DNA of 64,000 nucleotides from contig PBAO01000015.1 of assembly GCA_002715985.1 (NCBI GenBank), positions 50,519 through 114,518 on the forward strand, in the 5' to 3' direction. This DNA is from Lysobacterales bacterium. Lineage in GTDB: Bacteria; Pseudomonadota; Gammaproteobacteria; Nevskiales; Salinisphaeraceae. The translations under genes were made by a program, and so were the position numbers. Shown in pieces: positions 9,899-18,749 of the stretch (the first letter of the stretch is position 1; each line of letters starts with the position of its first letter). The notes under the pieces were generated by a model. The model saw only the letters and a program-made list of their open reading frames with translations, made no database searches and had not been told where the DNA came from.

Positions 9899-10720
9899 TT
9901 ACTGACCGCTGTTGGCGCTATCCGTGCTATCGGCACTGTCGCTGTCTTCGCCCGTGCCCTTGTTCTTGTCCACGCTCACCAGCGTGACGTCGAAGATCAG
10001 GGTTTCGTTCGGGCCGATCTTGGCGCCGGCGCCGCGCTCGCCATAAGCCAGATCCGGCGGGATGAACAGCTTGTACTGGCCGCCCGCGTGCATCATCTGC
10101 AAGGCTTCCGTCCAGCCCGGGATCACGGCGTTGACCGGGAAGGTCACCGGCTTGCCGCGCTCTTCGGAGCTGTCAAAGACCGTACCGTCGATCAGCTTGC
10201 CGGTATAGCGGACCGTCACGCTGTCGTTGGCATCCGGTTGGGGGCCATCGCCTTTCTCGATGACCTTGTACTGCAGGCCATCCTCAAGCGTCTTGACGCC
10301 GTCTTTCTTCTTGTTCTCGGCGAGAAATTCCTGACCCGCCTTCATGTTGGCCTGAGCTTCCTTGTTCTGTTCCTTCTGCTGGGCGGCCTGCATGTCAGAC
10401 ACCACGCCCTGCATCACGGTCTGGAGCTCGTCCTGGCTGATCCGGGTCGGGCCTTGGCCGACCACGTCGCGTACGCCCTGGGTCAGTTGATCCAGATCGA
10501 GATTCATCGGCAGATCCTTAAGAGAGTTGCCGATATCCATGCCCAGCGCATAGCTGCGTTTGGCGCTTTTGCTGGTGAACTGCTGGTCGCCCGAGCTGGT
10601 GTTGCTCGCCGTATTCGAGGCCGTGGTGTCAGTGCTCGTGTTGTTCGATGCACCTTCATTGCCACAGGCGGTCAGTGCCAGCGCGCAGGCACACAGTACA
10701 AACGTTTTCTTCATGGCCAT
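9899..10720 (-). CDS. FKBP-type peptidyl-prolyl isomerase lipoprotein
   Basis: A periplasmic folding helper of the FkpA/Mip type. The 273-residue precursor has a lipoprotein signal with lipobox LTAC (Cys19), a Ser/Thr/Asn-rich flexible linker (about 22-48), a helical FKBP N-terminal dimerisation domain (about 50-150), the FKBP catalytic domain (about 155-255: VTVRYTGKLIDGTVFDSS, VIPGWTEAL, IPPDLAYGERG) and an acidic Asp/Ser tail. The ATG at 10720 and a second ATG two codons later both have AGGA-type ribosome sites. It ends against the shared terminator. Confidence 0.93.
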   Translation of the reverse strand: MAMKKTFVLCACALALTACGNEGASNNTSTDTTASNTASNTSSGDQQFTSKSAKRSYALGMDIGNSLKDLPMNLDLDQLTQGVRDVVGQGPTRISQDELQTVMQGVVSDMQAAQQKEQNKEAQANMKAGQEFLAENKKKDGVKTLEDGLQYKVIEKGDGPQPDANDSVTVRYTGKLIDGTVFDSSEERGKPVTFPVNAVIPGWTEALQMMHAGGQYKLFIPPDLAYGERGAGAKIGPNETLIFDVTLVSVDKNKGTGEDSDSADSTDSANSGQ

Positions 10721-10829
10721 TTCCTGTCCTTGTTGAACGTCCCGAGACTACGTGAAAGAAGACCGGGGCAAAAGCTGCATGCCCGCTCGGCGGACATGCG
10801 TCTTCAAAGGTCAACCACGATCCGTCGAA

Positions 10830-12041
10830 TCAGCCCTGGCGGTGCCCCAGGCGCAGACGCAGCGCGTTCAGGCGGATGAAACCCTCGGCGTCTTTCTGAT
10901 CATAGGCCCCACGGTCATCCTCGAAGGTGGCGATAGCCGAATCGAACAGGCTATCGCGCTCGGAGGCCCGGCCCACGATCGAGACACTGCCCTTGTAGAG
11001 CTTGACCCGAACCGTGCCGTTGACGTGGTGCTGGGACTCATCGATGGCCGCCTGCATCATGCGACGCTCGGGCGAGAACCAGTAGCCGTTGTAGATGAGC
11101 TTGGCATAGCGCGGCATCAGCTCGTCTTTCAGATGCGCGGCCTCGCGGTCCAGCGTGATCGACTCGATGGCGCGATGCGCGCGCAGCATGATGGTCCCGC
11201 CCGGGGTTTCGTAGCAGCCGCGCGATTTCATGCCGACGTAGCGGTTCTCGACGATATCGATCCGTCCGATGCCGTGGGCCCCGCCCAGTTCGTTGAGCTT
11301 GGCCAGCACCTGGTACGGGCTCAGGTCCTGACCGTCCACGGCCACGATGTCGCCGGCGGCGAAGGTCAAGTCGACCTCCTGGGGCGTGTCGGGCGCGTCC
11401 TCGGGTCTGACCGACCACTCCCACATGACATCTTCGGCCGGGGTCCAGGGGTCTTCGAGTACGCCGCCCTCGTAGGAGATATGCAGTGCGTTGGCATCGG
11501 TGGAATACGGCGAGCCGCCGTCGGCCTTCTTGCGGATATCGATGCCGTTGTCCTCGGCATAGGCCAGCAATCGCTCGCGCGAGTTCAGATCCCACTCCCG
11601 CCAGGGCGCGATGACCTTGATGTCCGGGGCCAGCGCATAGGCAGACAGTTCGAAGCGCACCTGATCATTGCCCTTGCCGGTGGCGCCGTGGGCGATGGCG
11701 TCGGCCCCGGTCTCGCGCGCGATCTCGACCAGGCGCTTGGAGATCAGGGGCCGGGCAATGGAGGTGCCCAGCAGATATTCGCCTTCATAGATGGCGTTGG
11801 CCCGGAACATCGGGTACACGAAATCGGCCACGAACTCTTCGCGCAGATCGTCGATGAAAACCTGGCTGACCCCCAGCGCGCGTGCCTTGGGTTCGACTTC
11901 GGACAGCTCCTCGCCCTGGCCGATATCCGCGGTGAAGGTCACGACTTCGCAGTCGTATTCGTCTTGCAGCCATTTCAGAATGACCGAGGTATCGAGTCCG
12001 CCCGAATAGGCCAGGACCACTTTGGCAACGTCGCCGCTCAT
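10830..12041 (-). CDS. argG: Argininosuccinate synthase
   Basis: Joins citrulline and aspartate using ATP in arginine synthesis. The 403-residue protein is of the short bacterial type, with the N-terminal PP-loop AYSGGLDTS (11-19) and the conserved [14 protein letters not shown] and [17 protein letters not shown] segments. It is divergent from rnt across about 90 bp, which should hold both promoters. No other arg gene is nearby, as is usual for argG in many gammaproteobacteria. Confidence 0.97.
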   Translation of the reverse strand: MSGDVAKVVLAYSGGLDTSVILKWLQDEYDCEVVTFTADIGQGEELSEVEPKARALGVSQVFIDDLREEFVADFVYPMFRANAIYEGEYLLGTSIARPLISKRLVEIARETGADAIAHGATGKGNDQVRFELSAYALAPDIKVIAPWREWDLNSRERLLAYAEDNGIDIRKKADGGSPYSTDANALHISYEGGVLEDPWTPAEDVMWEWSVRPEDAPDTPQEVDLTFAAGDIVAVDGQDLSPYQVLAKLNELGGAHGIGRIDIVENRYVGMKSRGCYETPGGTIMLRAHRAIESITLDREAAHLKDELMPRYAKLIYNGYWFSPERRMMQAAIDESQHHVNGTVRVKLYKGSVSIVGRASERDSLFDSAIATFEDDRGAYDQKDAEGFIRLNALRLRLGHRQG

Positions 12042-12129
12042 GGGTGCGCTCCGCTCAAGGGTTGTCGCAAAGCCACCGAGTATACAAAACCAGCGCTCGG
12101 CACGTGCCCGGCAGTGCTACCATCCGCAT

Positions 12130-12786
12130 ATGAATGACTTATCCCAGACGAGTGAGACATCGCCGCGCATGGCCACGCGCTTCCGTGGGTTTCTGCCGGT
12201 CGTCATCGATGTCGAGACCGGCGGTTTCAATTCGGCCACCGATGCCCTGCTGGAGATCGCCGCCGTTACGGTGGGGTTCACCGAGGATGGCAGCCTGGAC
12301 CTGATGGAATCCATCTCCTACCACGTTACACCGTTCGAGGGCGCGAACATCGAAGCTGCCTCGCTCGAGGTCAACGGGATCGATCCGCATCACCCGCTGC
12401 GCCCGGCCATTCCGGAACGCGATGCTCTGGGCCGGATCTTTCGGCTCGTGCGCGAAGCCATGAAGACCACCGGATGCAAGCGCGCGGTACTGGTCGGGCA
12501 TAACGCCCACTTCGATCTGGGGTTCTTGAACGCCGCGATCGCCCGAACAGGCATCAAACGCAGCCCGTTTCATCCGTTCTCGTGCTTCGATACGGCCACG
12601 CTGGCCGGCGTGGCCTATGGCCAGACCGTGCTGCGGCGTGCGGCCACAGCGGCCGGCATGGACTGGGACAACCAGGCCGCCCACTCGGCACTTTATGACA
12701 CCGAACAGACCGCGCGTCTGTTCTGTCGTATCGTCAATCGCTTTCAGCCGGTCTACGATGCCGTGCCGCCCGAGCCACAAAGCTAG
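12130..12786 (+). CDS. rnt: Ribonuclease T
   Basis: A DEDDh-family 3'-to-5' exoribonuclease that trims the 3' ends of tRNA and other stable RNAs. From ATG 12130 it has 218 residues. Exo I is DVETGG (Asp27, Glu29), Exo II is [10 protein letters not shown], and Exo III is [10 protein letters not shown] (His185, Asp190), close to the E. coli numbering. An open frame extends upstream to 12022, but the added residues overlap the divergent argG start region and are not RNase T-like. Confidence 0.94.
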   Translation: MNDLSQTSETSPRMATRFRGFLPVVIDVETGGFNSATDALLEIAAVTVGFTEDGSLDLMESISYHVTPFEGANIEAASLEVNGIDPHHPLRPAIPERDALGRIFRLVREAMKTTGCKRAVLVGHNAHFDLGFLNAAIARTGIKRSPFHPFSCFDTATLAGVAYGQTVLRRAATAAGMDWDNQAAHSALYDTEQTARLFCRIVNRFQPVYDAVPPEPQS

Positions 12787-12843
12787 GCACTGGCACGATC
12801 TTCAAAGCCGACTTTCTCGATCTCTGGCTGACACAACCGATCT

Positions 12844-13653
12844 ATGTCCGCGACCCAATCCTCGTTTTCCAGTGACCGTCCGTTGCTCGGGCGGGCCCGC
12901 CTGATCCTCAAGGGCATCCACTTTGCCGGCGTGCTGTTGCTCGGCGTGGTGCTGTTGCCCAGCGTTGCGCTGCTGGGGCGCCACGCCAAGCATCTGATCA
13001 ACTGGTGGCTGGGTCGCATGCTGGCCGCACTCGCGGTCGATGTCGAACTCGATGGCCAGGCGCCGGCCGCGCCCATGCTGGTGGTTGCCAACCACTGCTC
13101 GTGGCTGGATATCCTGGTGCTGGGCTGGGCGTTCAACACCGCGTTCGTTTCCAAGGCCGAGGTCGGCAAATGGCCGATCGTGGGTTCGTTTGCACGCGCC
13201 GGTGGCACATTGTTCCTCTCGCGCGGGGCCGGCAAGACCGGCGAGACCAGCGCGCGGATTCGCGAGGTACTGGATAACGGGCGCTCGGTGTTGTTCTTTC
13301 CCGAAGGCACGACCACTTGCGATCCCAGTCCGCAGCGTTTTCATGCCCGTCTATTTGCGGCCGCGATCGACGGTGGCTATTCGGTTCTGCCCGTGGGGCT
13401 TCGCTACTGCGACGACACCACCCCGCCCGGCATGCACCACGCGCTGGCGCCCTGGGTGAACGAGGCGCCGCTGGGCCCGCATTTCAAGGATCTGTTTCGG
13501 CTGCGGGGCATCACCGCCCAGCTGCGCATCTGCGCGCCCATCAATCCGCGCGGCTATGATCGACGCAGCCTGGCCGAAGCGGCGCGCACGGCCGTGGCGC
13601 ATCGCCAGGCCGTGGCCACCGCCAAGGAATTGCGCAGCGACTCACTCAGTTAG
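12844..13653 (+). CDS. PlsC-like 1-acyl-glycerol-3-phosphate acyltransferase
   Basis: A membrane-bound acyltransferase of 269 residues. It has hydrophobic N-terminal segments (about 20-48), the catalytic NHCSWLD motif (His84, Asp89; HX4D) and the glycerol-phosphate-binding FPEGTTT (152-158). It may make phosphatidic acid or acylate another lipid; several PlsC-like enzymes are usual in one genome, so the acceptor is uncertain. It follows rnt by 57 bp, and its 3' end overlaps the convergent alpha/beta hydrolase gene by eight bases. Confidence 0.87.
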   Translation: MSATQSSFSSDRPLLGRARLILKGIHFAGVLLLGVVLLPSVALLGRHAKHLINWWLGRMLAALAVDVELDGQAPAAPMLVVANHCSWLDILVLGWAFNTAFVSKAEVGKWPIVGSFARAGGTLFLSRGAGKTGETSARIREVLDNGRSVLFFPEGTTTCDPSPQRFHARLFAAAIDGGYSVLPVGLRYCDDTTPPGMHHALAPWVNEAPLGPHFKDLFRLRGITAQLRICAPINPRGYDRRSLAEAARTAVAHRQAVATAKELRSDSLS

Positions 13654-14611
13654 CCTCGTCGCGCGCAGGCGGTGCGATATGGCCATCGCCCGGCAGGCCA
13701 CGTAGCGCGTAATAATCGGCGTTGTCGGTGCCGTCGTAGCGCCGCTCGTTGATGAATCGCTGAATCACCGCGGCGCATTCATTGGCACGCAGCAACAGGA
13801 ACAGGTGCCCGCCACCGCGCACGATATGAACGTGCGATTTGGGGATCAGCCAGTACAACAGACGGCTCTGATACAGCGGAGCGATCGGGTCATCGTCGCC
13901 AGCCATGACCAGCGTGGGACACATCAGATTGTGTAGCCGATGGATCGTCATCCAGCCCACACGCGCCACCAGCTGATTGATATAGCCATGCAGCTCTGGC
14001 GCGGCCAGATGCTCGCGCGCGGTCGCTGTCTCGACCGGCGTCTGTTGTACCAGGCCGCTATAAAACCCGGACATGCCGTCCGGGGTGGCCTCGTCGGCAT
14101 GGAAACGCCGTATCGCCCTGAAGCGTCGCAGGCTGTTGGTATTCAGCGCGTTGATGCCCACGCCAACGGTACCCGCTGCCAGCACCAGGCGATTGACCGG
14201 ATGGCTGTCATCCAGGGCAAACGACTGGGCCAGTGCGGCGCCCCACCCCAGGCCGACAACGTTGACAGCGCTGTCATACCCCAAGCGCGCCAGAAATGTC
14301 TTTAGAAGCCGGGCATGCCAGCCCATGCCGCGCGGTATCCGTCGCGCGGGCGAGGCCCCCGAGCCCGGCATTTCGGGGATGATGACCTCGATATCATCCA
14401 GGGCATCGACCAGCGGCAACAGCATATCCAGGTGCGTCCCCACGGTGCCGAGCAGTACCATCGGCCGCCCGGCCCCGCGACGCACGCCATAGCGCAGCCG
14501 GACGCCGTCGACATCCAGCCAGTCGATCTGCATGCGGGTACGCCGACGCAGCGCGCTCTGTGCCGGGGGCAGTGCGCGGCGAGCGCCGCGTGCGGAGGCT
14601 TGTGCCATCAT
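13646..14611 (-). CDS. Alpha/beta-hydrolase-fold protein without a serine nucleophile (PHA operon)
   Basis: Third gene of the leftward phaC operon, starting at ATGATG that overlaps the previous stop codon, behind a GAGGA site. The 321-residue protein has the alpha/beta hydrolase fold and resembles intracellular medium-chain PHA depolymerases (PhaZ). Where PhaZ-type enzymes have GVSWGG, it has GLGWGA, so the nucleophile position is Gly122. The acid (Asp241 in AGDDDP) and histidine (His269 in GGGHLF) remain. The codon is GGG on the coding strand. Standard catalysis should therefore be impossible; a regulatory, scaffold or granule-binding role is possible. It overlaps the convergent PlsC-like gene by eight bases. 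Confidence 0.85.
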   Translation of the reverse strand: MMAQASARGARRALPPAQSALRRRTRMQIDWLDVDGVRLRYGVRRGAGRPMVLLGTVGTHLDMLLPLVDALDDIEVIIPEMPGSGASPARRIPRGMGWHARLLKTFLARLGYDSAVNVVGLGWGAALAQSFALDDSHPVNRLVLAAGTVGVGINALNTNSLRRFRAIRRFHADEATPDGMSGFYSGLVQQTPVETATAREHLAAPELHGYINQLVARVGWMTIHRLHNLMCPTLVMAGDDDPIAPLYQSRLLYWLIPKSHVHIVRGGGHLFLLLRANECAAVIQRFINERRYDGTDNADYYALRGLPGDGHIAPPARDEAN

Positions 14612-15459
14612 CGTTCCTCGAAAAGCGCCAGGAATGCCTCGATTCGTCGCAGCGATTCGCTGCGACGCTCGATCAGCAGCCAGTGCCCGGCCCCGTGCAG
14701 CACGGACAGCTCGGCGCGCGGCATGAGCAGTTGTAGCAGCCGCGCGTTGGCCAACGGCACGATTCGATCATCGTCGCCGGCCAGTATCAGCGTCGGCATG
14801 CTGATGCGGTGAGCAAACATCAGACTGGAAAAACCGACCACGGCATAGAGCTGACCGGCCAGCGCGGCCGCGCTCGGCGTGCGGGCCCCCGCCAGGGCAA
14901 GCGCCACGTCGCGACAATCGCGTTCGCAGCGCCCGCCGAAGATCTCGCGCGCTTGGCGGGCATCCACGTTCAGACCGGCCCGCCCGGCGATACCGGCCAG
15001 GCCCTTCAGAGCTCGCCAGCGCCCGGGCAGCATCGTCTGGCCACAGGACGTGGCCACCAGTACGAGCGCGTTCACGCGTGCTGCCTCACGATAGGCCAGC
15101 TGCTGGGCCAGCAGGCCGCCCCAGCCCATGCCGAGGACGTTGACCCGGGCCAGTCCCAGCTCATCAAGCAACCTGGCGATCTGATCCGCGCGCGCAGGCA
15201 TGCGCTGACGTGCCGCGGCGAACGAGACGCTCTGCGTGCCGTGCATGCCCGGCCAGTCGAATATCACCGTGGGACAGGACAAGGCCCGGCAGAAGGAAGC
15301 CAGAAGCGCGCGATCCGCGCCGTAGTCGCTGCATAGAAGCAGCGTGGTGCCCTGGCCGGCGGTGCGGGTCACACCCAGCCGCTGACCGGCCAGATCGATC
15401 TCGAGGTCGACCTCGAGATCGCCGGCCGTCGCGCGGCTCGATTCAGCGTTGTCGGACAT
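14608..15459 (-). CDS. Second alpha/beta-hydrolase-fold protein without a serine nucleophile (PHA operon)
   Basis: Middle gene of the phaC operon; its ATG at 15459 lies inside the end of phaC. An open frame extends upstream to 15729, but that part is antisense-frame noise over phaC. The 283-residue product is a distant paralogue of the next gene. Its nucleophile elbow reads GMGWGG, with Gly112 in place of serine, while Asp231 (LAGDDDR) and His259 (HGAGHW) are kept. Both proteins share the GWG elbow and the AGDDD strand end, so the loss of serine probably predates their duplication or was selected in both. It is expected to be non-hydrolytic. Confidence 0.83.
   Translation of the reverse strand: MSDNAESSRATAGDLEVDLEIDLAGQRLGVTRTAGQGTTLLLCSDYGADRALLASFCRALSCPTVIFDWPGMHGTQSVSFAAARQRMPARADQIARLLDELGLARVNVLGMGWGGLLAQQLAYREAARVNALVLVATSCGQTMLPGRWRALKGLAGIAGRAGLNVDARQAREIFGGRCERDCRDVALALAGARTPSAAALAGQLYAVVGFSSLMFAHRISMPTLILAGDDDRIVPLANARLLQLLMPRAELSVLHGAGHWLLIERRSESLRRIEAFLALFEER
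14645..14667. repeat. 23-bp palindrome inside the end of a hydrolase gene
   Basis: CGTCGCAGCGA, a one-base centre, and TCGCTGCGACG give 11-bp perfect arms within codons for RRSESLRR, about 35 bp before the stop of the middle gene of the phaC operon. It could fold in mRNA near the junction with the last gene. Confidence 0.5.
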
Positions 15460-17161
15460 AACGCCCCGGTGCGATATCGATCGGGGCAAGGCCCGTGGCC
15501 GTATCGCCGTAGTGAACGGGGGCGGGGCGCGCGGCTGCACCGTGCGCCTGGCACCAGGCCAGCCATTCGTGCCACCAGGACTCATGATAGCCCGGCGCCC
15601 CGGCCCGCCAATCAGCGGCCGTCTCCCCCTGACCACAGACATCACTGGCATACATCGTGCCCTCGCCCGGTGGACAGACCAATGACTGCACGTGCCCGGC
15701 CCCAACCAGCACGAAACGAGAGGGCGCACTCAGACGTGCGGCGCTTTCGTGACAGGCGCGCCACGGGGTGATGTGGTCTTTTTCCCCGGCCATGACGAAC
15801 ACATCGCAGTCGATCGCCGACAGGTCGATCGCGATATCGTCGATCATGATCCCGCCGGGGCGCGCCAGCGCGTCGTCGCCATAGATGCGCAGCAGATCGG
15901 CGTGCAGTCGCGCCGGCAGCCGGGTGGTATCGGCGTTCCAATACAGGATATCGCTGGCCGGCGGGCGCTGGCCGAGCACGTAGTTATTGGTCACGAACCG
16001 CCAGATCATGTCCTCGGGGCGCAGCCAGGCAAAAGCCCGTGCCATGTCGGCCCCATCGAGTACGCCCGTCGTCGAGGATCGCGCCAGGGCGTGTCGCACG
16101 GCGCGTTCGTCATGGGCCCGGCCGGCGTCGTCGGTTGCCAGACTCTTGCCCAGCAGCGTGACGAACAACGACAGACAGGCCACATCGGCCGATGCGGCCC
16201 CGGGCGCGACGTCGCGGGCGCGACGATAGGCCAGCGCCACGGCCGCGGTGAGCCCGCCGGCACAGGCGCCCACGAGCTTGACCGCGGCGCCGTCATTGAG
16301 GGTGGCCACACGCTCGATCGCTTGATCCACGGCCTTGACGTAATCCGCCAGCCCCCAGTGCTTCTGGGCAGCCGTGGGGTTGCGCCAGGACAGCATGAAA
16401 ACCGGCTGACCGGCGGCCAGCGCATAGCGCACAAAGCTGTTCTCGCCCGATAGATCGAAGACATAGAACTTGTTGATCTGAGGCGGCACGATGAGGATGG
16501 GCGATGCATCCTGCTCGGGCGTGGCCGGGGCGTACTGGATCAGCTCGACCAGTGCATCACGATAGATGACCGCCCCCGGCGTGGCCGCGATGTTCTTGCC
16601 GATCGTGAATGCGGACGTGTCGACCTGGCGCGGCAGCCCGTGGTGACGCGTCATGTCATCGACGAACTGCACCAGCCCGGTGAGCATCGATGCGCCCTTC
16701 GTGGCCCGGGCGCGCGCATAGAAACCGGGATGCAGGAAGAAAAGATTGCTCGGCGCCCCGGCTGCCATGGCATGACGCACGACAAAGCGCAGGCGATCGC
16801 GCGTGGTGTCGTCGACCGTGAGTGCGTCGACCAGATCGGTCAGCGCCTGTGACCAGGCCAGATAGATCTGCAGGGTGCGCCGGAACACCGGATGCGCCTG
16901 CCAGGAGTGATCGGTGAAACGTCGGTCGCCGGCGTGCGGGGCGAGCGGCGCACGCCCCAAGGCGATGAGCGCCAGACGGGCAACCAGGGCCATCTCGATG
17001 CGTGCCACGGTCAAGGGCTGGCGCGCACTGGCCGCCACGAGTTCGGACATCGAGCGCGACAACGAGGGCCACTCCGCTCGACGGCTGGGATCCATGACCT
17101 CGGGCTCGGCCGAGGGCAGTTCGGGGGAGCTAGCAGCTGAGCGGGGCCTGGCAATCGGCAT
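15443..17161 (-). CDS. phaC: Class II-like poly(3-hydroxyalkanoate) synthase
   Basis: Polymerises (R)-3-hydroxyacyl-CoA into storage polyester on granule surfaces. From ATG 17161 it has 572 residues, close to the roughly 560 of pseudomonad PhaC1/C2; the frame opens at a TTG at 17221, and another ATG lies at 17095. The catalytic triad is complete: Cys300 in the lipase-like box GACAGG, Asp462 in AGEKDH, and His490 in GAGHVQS. Family landmarks include PPQINKFYVFDLS, LSWRNP, NNYVLG and DILYWNADTTRLPARLH. It heads a three-gene operon with two overlapping downstream genes. Pseudomonas mcl-PHA loci pair phaC with the depolymerase phaZ; here that place is taken by two hydrolase-fold proteins without serine. 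Confidence 0.92.
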   Translation of the reverse strand: MPIARPRSAASSPELPSAEPEVMDPSRRAEWPSLSRSMSELVAASARQPLTVARIEMALVARLALIALGRAPLAPHAGDRRFTDHSWQAHPVFRRTLQIYLAWSQALTDLVDALTVDDTTRDRLRFVVRHAMAAGAPSNLFFLHPGFYARARATKGASMLTGLVQFVDDMTRHHGLPRQVDTSAFTIGKNIAATPGAVIYRDALVELIQYAPATPEQDASPILIVPPQINKFYVFDLSGENSFVRYALAAGQPVFMLSWRNPTAAQKHWGLADYVKAVDQAIERVATLNDGAAVKLVGACAGGLTAAVALAYRRARDVAPGAASADVACLSLFVTLLGKSLATDDAGRAHDERAVRHALARSSTTGVLDGADMARAFAWLRPEDMIWRFVTNNYVLGQRPPASDILYWNADTTRLPARLHADLLRIYGDDALARPGGIMIDDIAIDLSAIDCDVFVMAGEKDHITPWRACHESAARLSAPSRFVLVGAGHVQSLVCPPGEGTMYASDVCGQGETAADWRAGAPGYHESWWHEWLAWCQAHGAAARPAPVHYGDTATGLAPIDIAPGRYVRQR

Positions 17162-17262
17162 GAGCAACTCACGGCTCGACGAGGCCACGGGAATGGCTCG
17201 TCGCAGGGAATACCCTGTCAATCGTTACAATGCGCCGAGCATCAATTCAAGCGAAACCGGTC

Positions 17263-18648
17263 ATGGCATCTTTCGGCGCGATCAAACAAGGCTACGAACG
17301 CATCGTTTGGGCGCGCGACCCCGAGGATCTGGCGCTCTACAAGCGCGTGCCCCTGCGTGCTGCGCGTATCATCATCGCGCTCATCGGCGATTTTCGTGAC
17401 GGCGATATCACGCTGCGCGCCATGAGCCTGGTCTATACCACGCTCGTCTCGCTGGTTCCGCTTCTGGCACTGGCGTTCTCGTTGCTCAAGGCCTTTGGCG
17501 CGGACAATGCCCTGCGGCCGACGCTGGCCCGTTTTCTGGCGCCGTTGGGCAGTGGCAGCACGGCCATCGTCGACAAGATCGTGGATTTCGTCTCCAACGT
17601 GCAGGTCGGCGTTCTCGGGGCGATCGGCGTGGTGGCCCTGATCTATTCCGTGCTGTCGCTGATACAGAAAGTCGAGGCCGGCTGCAATTTCATCTGGCGG
17701 GTGCGCCAGCCCCGCCCGCTGGGCCGACGTGTCACCGAATACATCAGCGTGCTGGTCGTCGGGCCTCTGGTCATCCTGGCGGCAGCGAGTCTCACGGCCA
17801 GTGTGTCGAAGAATTCGACCGTGGTGTATCTGTCGCAGTACCAGGGCTTTGGCATGGCGCTGTATGCAGCCGGCCACGTCCTGCCCTATGTGCTCTACAG
17901 CATCGCCTTCACGGCACTGTTCAAGTTCATTCCCAACACGCGCGTCAAGCTTGTACCCGCAATCGGCGGCGGCATTTTCGCCGGCGTGCTGTGGCAGACC
18001 GCCAGTATCGGGTTTTCCGTGTTCGCCAGCAACGCCGGTAACGTCAACGCGATCTACTCGAGTTTCGCGATTCTCATCCTTCTGCTGATCTGGCTGTATG
18101 TGTCGTGGATGATCGTGTTGCTGGGGTGCCGGGTCGCGTTCTGGATTCAGCACCCCGAGCGTTTGATGCCCGGCGACTACCCGCCACGGCTGGGCAGCCG
18201 CGAAGCCGAGCGTCTGGTGCTTCGTATCGCGACCGAGATCGCGCGTCGCTTTTCGCTCGGCGAGCCCGCCACCGATGTAGCGCATCTGTCACAACAGCTG
18301 CATGCCGCCCCCGATCATGTCCATCGCGCGGTCGAGCGTCTGGTCGTCGCGGATGTCCTCATCGAAACCGAACAGGGCTCTGCCACCCAGGCCCTGGTCC
18401 CCAAACGCGATATCCGGCGCATCCGCGTGGCCGATATCGTCGCCGTGGTGGCCAACGGCGATGCCACCGCCCGAATCGCCCTGCCTGTACATGCGCCCGG
18501 CGCGGCAGTCGACGAATTACTGATACGCGCCGAGTCGGCACGCCAGCATGTCATTGCTGACACCACGCTGCGCGATCTCGTTGAATCAACGGGACAATTC
18601 GAAGAAAAAGCCTTCGACACGGGCCAGTCCACGGCACTAAAGACGTAG
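17263..18648 (+). CDS. YihY/BrkB-family inner-membrane protein
   Basis: A polytopic membrane protein of the YihY (once called RNase BN or BrkB) family, whose function is not settled. The membrane domain covers roughly residues 30-300 with six predicted helices; the SLVYTTLVSLVPLLAL and FIPNTRVKLVPAIGGG segments are typical. The C-terminal 140 residues are soluble and resemble a winged-helix domain (VAHLSQQLHAAPDHVHRAVERLV), as in longer proteobacterial members. ATG 17230 is an alternative start eleven codons upstream; neither has a clear ribosome site. It is divergent from phaC. Confidence 0.9.
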   Translation: MASFGAIKQGYERIVWARDPEDLALYKRVPLRAARIIIALIGDFRDGDITLRAMSLVYTTLVSLVPLLALAFSLLKAFGADNALRPTLARFLAPLGSGSTAIVDKIVDFVSNVQVGVLGAIGVVALIYSVLSLIQKVEAGCNFIWRVRQPRPLGRRVTEYISVLVVGPLVILAAASLTASVSKNSTVVYLSQYQGFGMALYAAGHVLPYVLYSIAFTALFKFIPNTRVKLVPAIGGGIFAGVLWQTASIGFSVFASNAGNVNAIYSSFAILILLLIWLYVSWMIVLLGCRVAFWIQHPERLMPGDYPPRLGSREAERLVLRIATEIARRFSLGEPATDVAHLSQQLHAAPDHVHRAVERLVVADVLIETEQGSATQALVPKRDIRRIRVADIVAVVANGDATARIALPVHAPGAAVDELLIRAESARQHVIADTTLRDLVESTGQFEEKAFDTGQSTALKT

Positions 18649-18680
18649 AAACAGCGGCTGGTCGCGGCCCCTGTCGCGGC

Positions 18681-18689
18681 TGATATACT
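18681..18689 (+). promoter_or_regulatory. Probable extended -10 promoter of fadD
   Basis: TGATATACT matches an extended -10 (TG-n-TATAAT type) about 60 bp before the fadD start. No good -35 box lies at the usual distance, consistent with extended -10 promoters. I see no clear FadR-like palindrome nearby. Confidence 0.4.
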
Positions 18690-18749
18690 CGAATCAACCG
18701 GATTTCTTGGCTCGACGGGCCGCTAGACGTCTTATTTCAAGGAGACAGC

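Noticed and set aside
13646-15459. Frameshift or sequencing error as the cause of the missing serine in the two hydrolases
   Set aside because: Both frames are intact on both sides of the elbow, and the same Gly appears independently in two genes with different codons around it (GGG and GGC).
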